DNA of 37,949 nucleotides from the NCBI GenBank assembly GCA_025331125.1, contig JAOALB010000269.1:2501-40449 (forward strand), read 5' to 3'. Numbering within the stretch: the stretch's first letter is position 1; the number at the start of each line of letters is the position of its first letter. Origin of the DNA: Mycogone perniciosa. Lineage: Eukaryota; Ascomycota; Sordariomycetes; Hypocreales; Hypocreaceae. This document shows, piece by piece, positions 31,901 through 37,949 of this stretch. A program made the position numbers and the translations under genes. The notes below the pieces were generated by a model. That model saw only the letters and a list, made by a program, of their open reading frames with translations, was not told the DNA's origin and did no database searches.

Positions 31901-33186
31901 CCGTATTTCGAGTTGAACTAATTTCTCACGTCCCTGAATTCTACTCCGTACATTGATGATATTGCCCAGTCGAAGGAATGATTCCATCTGATAACTATTG
32001 GTTGTTTTCTTCCACATACTCGTAGGCTTATAGTTTTGGGTGGGGGGTATACATTGCGAGTAGGGGCATGAAGTACTAAGATGCTAGTACAGTATGTACG
32101 TATCTCAACCGGGAGTTTGCTCTTCCGGAGGCACTAGTCTGTGCTAATTTACACACACATGATATTCGTACATATGTACTTCGTACCTTCCTATCGCCGT
32201 CCATCAGATGCTGAAAGGCAAGAGGAGAAAACGAAAAAAAAATCCTTCAACCTTCAATATTCACTACTCAAAGCCAATCATCCTATTCATCCGCTCAGTC
32301 GTCCATGATTGTTGCCCAAGCTCCGAGGTCAGACGAACGAAACGAACCTGCAATTTGGGTGCAGCAAGGCAAGCGATCACGCCTCTGCAAGTCGCGATCC
32401 TTCAACCCTGGTTCCCTGTGTCGATCACCACGCTGCACATACCCCCCCTCCAGCTCACTCCCCAGCTCGTCTCCTGGCTCTCTCCCCCTCTCTCTCACAA
32501 TAGTTAGCCATGGATGAGCTAGGCACGTACGCCTGAGGCACGCCCGCAAACTCCTGGTGGAAGGACTGGGCGCGAACACCGGCCTTGACCATCCTCAGAA
32601 TCAAGCGCCCACCGTTTTCCTTCACGGTTGACCGAATCCTTGGGACGATAATAGTGCCTACGACTATTATTACTACATATGCTTCAGAGCAACCGGCAAC
32701 TAGCCCGTTCTCAGAAGCCGAAGTGGCGCTCTTCTGGTGTTGTGTTGCGGGCGTCCTCAAGTACGGTGGCGTGGTTCTGCACTACCGACGAGTAAACGCA
32801 CAATCGGGTCGTCAACCATGCTGCTTTGACATGTTTTGTACGGAGTGCTGCGCCTTGTTCGCACATTACCCACTACGGACTTCGTACGCGGATTCAATTC
32901 TTTGGGATATACGAAGTACAGCGATGAATCTTCGAACTCGTGCTGTGCTACCAAACTGCACCTGTTCCTCTTGTACCACATTCACATTCCTGGACGTGCC
33001 ACACGAACGAACAAACGCACCCACCCCTCTACTTGGCAAAGCACAAAAAAGGGTCAGTAGTGATTAGGCTCAACGCACCTCGCACGACTGCCGAATCGAG
33101 TCCACCCTACCTGGCCGGTTACTCCGCATTTCCCGTACTCAAGGCCACACACTAGCGTAAGATTTTGATTCCTGACTCTAATAATC
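25920..33186. other. Long gene-poor region, left part
   Basis: About 7.3 kb in which I could support no gene. Open frames such as 27696-28226 (minus) and 29038-29580 (minus) have low-complexity or cysteine/serine-rich translations and no family feature. A GC-rich, threonine-coding stretch at 27160-27310 precedes a GTGAGC donor and may be a first exon, but nothing downstream confirms it. Most notable are exact TACTCCGTA motifs (27630, 29480, 29735, 31898, 31942) and TACTTCGTA motifs (26597, 28949, 29191, 29267, 30745, 32178, 32910). Confidence 0.4.
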
Positions 33187-33501
33187 ATGTCGAAGTTCAA
33201 GGCCATGGACCGTGTATCCATCATCTCCCTCGTTGCCGTACTCTCACCGACGCTGTACCTAAATGCTACCTCGTGTTATCCTCTTGGGAAACAGACAGCC
33301 TTTACAACATATCTCACTGCGTACGAGGCTAGTAGATACGCGCTGACCAATAATGCGACGAGTATCATTGCATACAACATCGGCATCGCGACAAATGGTG
33401 TCGATGGCCCGACACTTCGCCTACGTCCTCAAAACTCTGGTAGCTGGTACCAGTATAAGAAAAGTCGAATTCCCCGTCAGTCTTTTTTGGCACAGCCCTG
33501 A
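33187..33501 (+). CDS. Hypothetical small protein with a possible secretion signal
   Basis: 104 codons from ATG 33187 to TGA 33499-33501. A hydrophobic N-terminal stretch (VSIISLVAVLSPTLYL, after a basic start) could be a signal peptide or anchor. A polar segment with two N-glycosylation-type sequons (NAT) follows. Codon choice looks more coding-like than in the other open frames of this region, with C-ending codons common. There is no homologue I recognise and no supporting neighbour. It may equally be chance. Confidence 0.25.
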   Translation: MSKFKAMDRVSIISLVAVLSPTLYLNATSCYPLGKQTAFTTYLTAYEASRYALTNNATSIIAYNIGIATNGVDGPTLRLRPQNSGSWYQYKKSRIPRQSFLAQP

Positions 33502-33810
33502 AACTTTTTCGCTGCCAAAATCATTGTTACCGCTTTTCCCTAGACGTTGATCATCACAGATTCGTCCATTTTTCATGTGGTGATTTAGAGCCTGATTTCA
33601 AGGATCCCTGAACCACATATCCATCCGCACATGCGGTTCACGCATTAGCGCCCTCTCGCGAGTACATTCAAGCGTATCAAAGGGCGACACCACCACCACC
33701 ACCGGCGAATAGTAAGAGACGTTTCCTCCACCTGCATCAAAGCGGTAATGTTGAGACTCGGGCTAAAAGCCAATAAGTAACGGAGATAAAGGTGATCTGT
33801 GAACTGCAAG

Positions 33811-33845
33811 AAAGAGAGAGAGAGAGGATTAGCGAGAGAGAGACG
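33811..33845. repeat. GA dinucleotide tract
   Basis: Seven or more AG units followed by a second GAGAGAGAGA block; simple sequence. Confidence 0.8.
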
Positions 33846-34869
33846 GAAGGGCCAAAAGAGACGCCGCGCTAGGGAAAAACGAAAGGTGAGACACCAAGGA
33901 CAGTTCGTTCACGTTTGCCAGATCCCATCCTGACCAACAGTGGCCCAGTCGGTCCAAGAAGAAGACGGGCGAAACCAACTGAACGAGACTCCACGCACGT
34001 CTTCCGGCGGTGCCTTGCGTTGAATGACACCACCTCAACCCCTTAGGGCCACTAGATTCATCGACATCGTCGTCAGGTCACACCAGTAGTAATTTCTGCT
34101 GTAAGTATTGTCGTGAGGGCTTTTCTTCATTATTCTGTACCTTTGGCCTTGCCGCCCTGTTCCGCTTGCTTCGCCACTATAACCTCAATCCCTTGACGAA
34201 CATAGCTGGTCATTCAAGTGGATGATGCCCGGGCGTCGGCAGTTGTCAGGGAGGGCGATTGCTCTTTTCGGCCTTCTGCCACAGCGTCAGCCGCGCCGGA
34301 ACTAGGCGCCTAGGCGGTGCTAAGACGAGAGAGCCGCCGAGATTGCGACCGTGTTCTTGGACAAGGCTGGGCTCAATATTGCTATTGTCATCATTGTAAA
34401 CGCCTTGGACCCGGCATCACACGTTCCATAATTTGGTAACGCCATCATGCAACTTGCGGACTCTTCAGTCTTGTCTTGCCATGTCCATTTCCCGTCTGCC
34501 AGGCTGCGGGGTTAAGACAAAGCAGGGGTAGAGAGGAGCTGGAAGAAACCAACCCAATTGGGATGAAATGCTGGGGCTTGGTGTTGACGATGACGGATAG
34601 TGATGGTGGGCAGCGGCTCTTCGTGCGGGCATGCGGGCATAAGGGAAAGTAACAACTGGCTGTGGCGGCCGAAAATGGACGGAACGAGCAACGATGGCGC
34701 CCAAAAAAGCAATTAGCTGCTGACTGGAATGGACAGAAACGACATTCAACAGTTGACCGACTATACGAAAAGAGACGGTGGAGAGCTGCATGGGCTGTTG
34801 ATCTTGATCTGCCCCATCTAGGCTTAGACGTCTCCGATCGCTGGTACTATTGTGCACCACACCACACCA

Positions 34870-34925
34870 CCTCGCATCGCATCGCATCGCATCTTCCCAT
34901 CTCATCTCATCGCATCTCATCTCAC
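34870..34925. repeat. CATC/GCATC pentanucleotide-type microsatellite
   Basis: Repeated CGCAT and CTCAT units in a pyrimidine-rich stretch; simple sequence that creates arginine/methionine-rich frames on the minus strand. Confidence 0.8.
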
Positions 34926-37900
34926 GATTCTCACGCCAGTTACCGAGCGTTTACGGATACGAGACAACTACCGGCTACTTGTTTTGTAAGCTTACAAGCA
35001 GTGAACTGACCCAAAAACCATTCTGCTCTTTCTTGGTTCCAACTACGCCAAGGCCGTCGTCATCTTTGGCATTTGTGATCTCGATTCCTAACAAAAGGAC
35101 TTTCCAAGTAGGTGCTCAGTCTGCGGTCTTCTTTTCTTTTTCTCCTTCGTCATCAAATTTCGTATATTTCTCTGGGCCAACCCTTGCGTGAGTGGTCGGA
35201 GCGGGCCAGTCTGGAGCGGTGCACAAGCACAAAGCAATGCCTAGGCAGCAAACTTTACTTACGAGACGCACATGTACTCGGACTCGCTTGTATGGGCGGG
35301 CGGACAGGGCGAGAGCGGATGGGACCGTCGTCGTTCTGGCGTGCCGCTGTGGTTCCGGCAAGGAGAGGAGGACCTGGATAGGAAATCCTCACAGACCCAG
35401 GCACCCGACATTCCCTAGCGTGAGCACAAGCGCGAGGTCCAGCAGGTCTAGGACCCCCTGGGCTCAGAGCCTCCAGGGCTGTCCCTTGGAGGGCTGAGCT
35501 CCACTCGCTGGCCGCCCGTCGTGCCGGTCTTCAGGAGTGGCATTTGCGTGCCAAGCCCGTCCGGACCAGGATCTTTCCCAAGTGGTCATCCCAGTAATCG
35601 CCGATCTCCCTCTTGGGCCCTGCTCTCTGGCTGGCGCTGGTCCTGCGGTGCAATACTAGTCCGCTGGGTCGGGCTGCACCTCACGCTGCAGCATGACCTA
35701 CCGGTGGCCCGCCGCCAAAGCCGGCCTCAAGCTCCACCCTTCAGCAGCGTTATTTCTCTCTTGAGTACTTCCTGTTAGCTGTAGCCTGCTGCTGACTCGA
35801 TACAGCCACGCCTAGCACGCATCCAGCGACTGATAGTACGTGTACACATCTCAACTTTGTGCTCGCTCGTTCGGAGTCCGGACAACTAGGGGCCTACGAC
35901 CCAAAACATACTACTTTGGAGACCAGAAAGGTGAGTAGACATCTGTTTCTGACTCTCTTTGCGGCTTCCCTTTCCCAAGTTGGATATGCTTGATGCGGAT
36001 TTTCTCCCGATTTGTTTATGCCTGCCACTTGTATGTCCCAGATCTCCCGCCTTACAGTCTCGGGAGTGTAGAGCCCTCGTGGCGACAAGCAGCAGAAGCA
36101 AGCGCATGAACTGCAAACTCTTCACGATGCTGCTAATCACATACGTCGTATTACCAAGAACCCCTACTCCGTGCCATCATTTCCCTCACTTCATTACTCG
36201 TACCCGTACGGAGTACTACTTGGTCGGTATCAACAGCATTGTCAGATACAGTTGCGCTAGCTGGCCGTTTTCTTTTGCCTTCCGGCATTTACACCCTTTT
36301 TGCAGCGCCATCGCCGAGCCCCGCAACCACACGCCCCTATACCCGGCATGCGCACGCCTCCCCTTGTCCCTCTTGGCCCTGTCACTCCCAATTACCCTTG
36401 CAGCCATCTATCCCTTCTTTGGACACAGCGAATCTGGCATCTCAACGGCCTAAGATAGGGCGTCAGTAGTATTCTTGTTGTCTCTCGCGCTCCCTCAGAG
36501 CCTTACCCCCCTTGCTCTCCCCAGATGCACGTACTCCACCCCTGGGCTCGGCCGAGGTTTACCTCGTACAATGGACAGACAGATGCTACAATAATGCCGT
36601 CCTGCTTGAGCTCTGATGGCCTCGTATTGTGGTATTATGTTAGTGCCAATGCACACACGTATCTCCGACATCCGGCTCTGGTTTGGCGTGCCGCTGCCGC
36701 TATGAGCCATTGTCACAGGGTCCTCCCCATCAGGGCTTGGCGGTAGATATCCAAAAGGAATATCTTGTCTTTCTGTGGCGCCAGCCTTGTTCTGACGTGC
36801 ACTTCCCAAGGGAGGCTGGCAGAGCAATGGCAATCTGACACTCTCTTCTCTCCCTGTCGGTGTCCATTGGCCCATCTATTAGCATTCATTGCATCCACAC
36901 ACATCCCCTTCGCTTCCTCCTCTGCCCCTGGTCCAAGTAGCCCTTGTCCACTCCCTGGAAGAGCCGGCCTGACCTGGCGCAGATCAACCGCCATCGACGG
37001 CTCGACGCAGGGCAGAGACGACCTGCATACTCGTACACAAAAGCAATGCCCCCTCGTGTTTCTCATTCCTCTTCTACCCTTTGATATTCGCCTGGGAACC
37101 CGAGACTTTGACTCTCCTGAATCTCACCCGCATCCGAGTACCAAGCTTTAGTTCGCCCTTCTTCTCCCAAGCATTGACACCTTCTTTGCAGCTTGTCCCC
37201 ACGCTGTCCCCGATATCCGCTACAACTACGGAGTACTATCACTGCTCCACTGTATGATTGCTTTCCGTTGGCCATCGCATCTTGCTGACCTCCATTTCCC
37301 TCCCTGCGAACAGCTCGCTGTACCTGCAGTCTCGAACCATCTTGTCCCCACTGCTCCCAAGCGAGGACGGGTTTGCTCGACCTTGGCCGTTTTGTTCCAG
37401 CCTTGCAACAATTACACCATATTCGGCCTAATGTAGGTAAACGTCTGATCACTCCAGTAGCCGATTTTCATACCAGTCTCCTTGCTATTCACACACAAGC
37501 ATGTATATTTCACAAACTACGCCGATCGCAGATGACAGAGGTTATCACACGGGTGGAAAGAATGCCAACACTGACTGGATTGTAGTAAAAGTCTAGAGTA
37601 CACTCATTATTGTGCATTCCTCGCAACGGTTCAGATTCCCAAGACTGGCTGTTTGAGAGGAATTTTCTCTTCACTTCTCGAAGAAGCGGACCATTCTTTT
37701 TTTCAACACTGTGCTTGCGTTTTTTTTTTTGGCGCCGCGACGACTCTACCAACATACAGGTCATCTTCTCCGATTGAAGAAGCGGCCGACTAAAAACGGA
37801 AGGGCAGCTGCTCTCTCGCCTGCATACTGTTTTCTCATCTTGGAATGCAACTGTCTCTGTTGAGGATCGGGACTATTCTCCGCCACTGCCAGGATTTTGC

Positions 37901-37949
37901 AGCTCACCAGTAAGATTCCGCCAGTCCCGTCAAGTGTCTCACCCCCCCC

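Larger units (their letters stand above)
33502..37949. other. Gene-poor right end, purine/pyrimidine-rich tracts
   Basis: About 4.4 kb without a supported gene. It contains a GA tract (33811-33845), a CATC/GCATC tract (34870-34925), long pyrimidine-rich stretches from 35110 to 37240 of the kind seen in fungal promoters and long 5' leaders, and two exact TACGGAGTA motifs (36207, 37227). A good donor AAAG|GTGAGT at 35930 could belong to a 5'UTR intron of a gene lying right of the window. The window ends in eight C residues. Confidence 0.4.

Noticed and set aside
34465..34920. 151-codon minus-strand open frame
   Set aside because: Its start is a translation of the CATC/GCATC microsatellite and the remainder has no recognisable feature.
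35959..36453. 164-codon plus-strand open frame with hydrophobic stretches
   Set aside because: The leucine/serine/proline-rich content follows from a pyrimidine-rich strand; no domain, splice or neighbour support.
37942..37949. Terminal run of C as a biological feature
   Set aside because: Eight C residues at the window edge may be a contig end or gap artefact; nothing more can be said from this sequence.

Overview
This window is nuclear DNA from a filamentous ascomycete (Pezizomycotina, possibly Sordariomycetes; the order is not certain). The evidence is short introns (mostly 53-112 nt) with GTRAGT-type donors and CTAAC/CTGAC-like branch sites, fungal Zn2Cys6 regulators with a fungal-specific TF domain, and a THI4 gene resembling Fusarium sti35 with a eukaryotic TPP riboswitch in a 5'UTR intron. 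I rebuilt all gene models by eye from splice signals and reading-frame continuity; no transcript or database search was available.

Layout. (1) 1-249, minus: the 5' end of an NmrA/isoflavone-reductase-like gene running off the left edge. It is divergent from (2) 1452-3836, plus: a regulator with two C2H2 fingers followed by a Zn2Cys6 cluster. (3) 4340-14757: a probable nitrogen-scavenging module made of a TamA/Dal81-like Zn2Cys6 regulator (4340-6933, minus), an NCS1 permease (7839-10007, minus, with a 4-nt micro-exon) and a divergent 1000-aa hydantoinase/oxoprolinase-DUF917 fusion (11531-14757, plus). (4) 15099-16330, minus: THI4 thiazole synthase with a TPP riboswitch. (5) 17162-21538: a triosephosphate-isomerase-like protein, an RpiB-like isomerase and a dihydroxyacetone/erythrulose-type kinase. 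This is the gene set used for L-erythrulose catabolism in Yarrowia (EYI1, EYI2, EYK1) and Mycobacterium. The kinase carries a 1-nt frameshift in this sequence.

(6) 21539-37949 is gene-poor. It holds one supported small gene (25234-25919, a stand-alone copia-Pol-like beta-barrel protein), two weak candidates (22034-22369 and 33187-33501), microsatellites, and many copies of a 9-nt motif TACTCCGTA/TACGGAGTA with its sister TACTTCGTA/TACGAAGTA. I counted about 14 and 9 exact copies in the window, none in the coding exons I modelled.

How the genes work together (inference). Regulator, permease and hydantoinase form a regulate-import-hydrolyse unit for a cyclic amide such as a hydantoin or thiohydantoin. 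The kinase and two isomerases would take L-erythrulose through L-erythrulose-1-P and D-erythrulose-4-P to D-erythrose-4-P. No polyol dehydrogenase is visible, so the first step would have to be encoded elsewhere.
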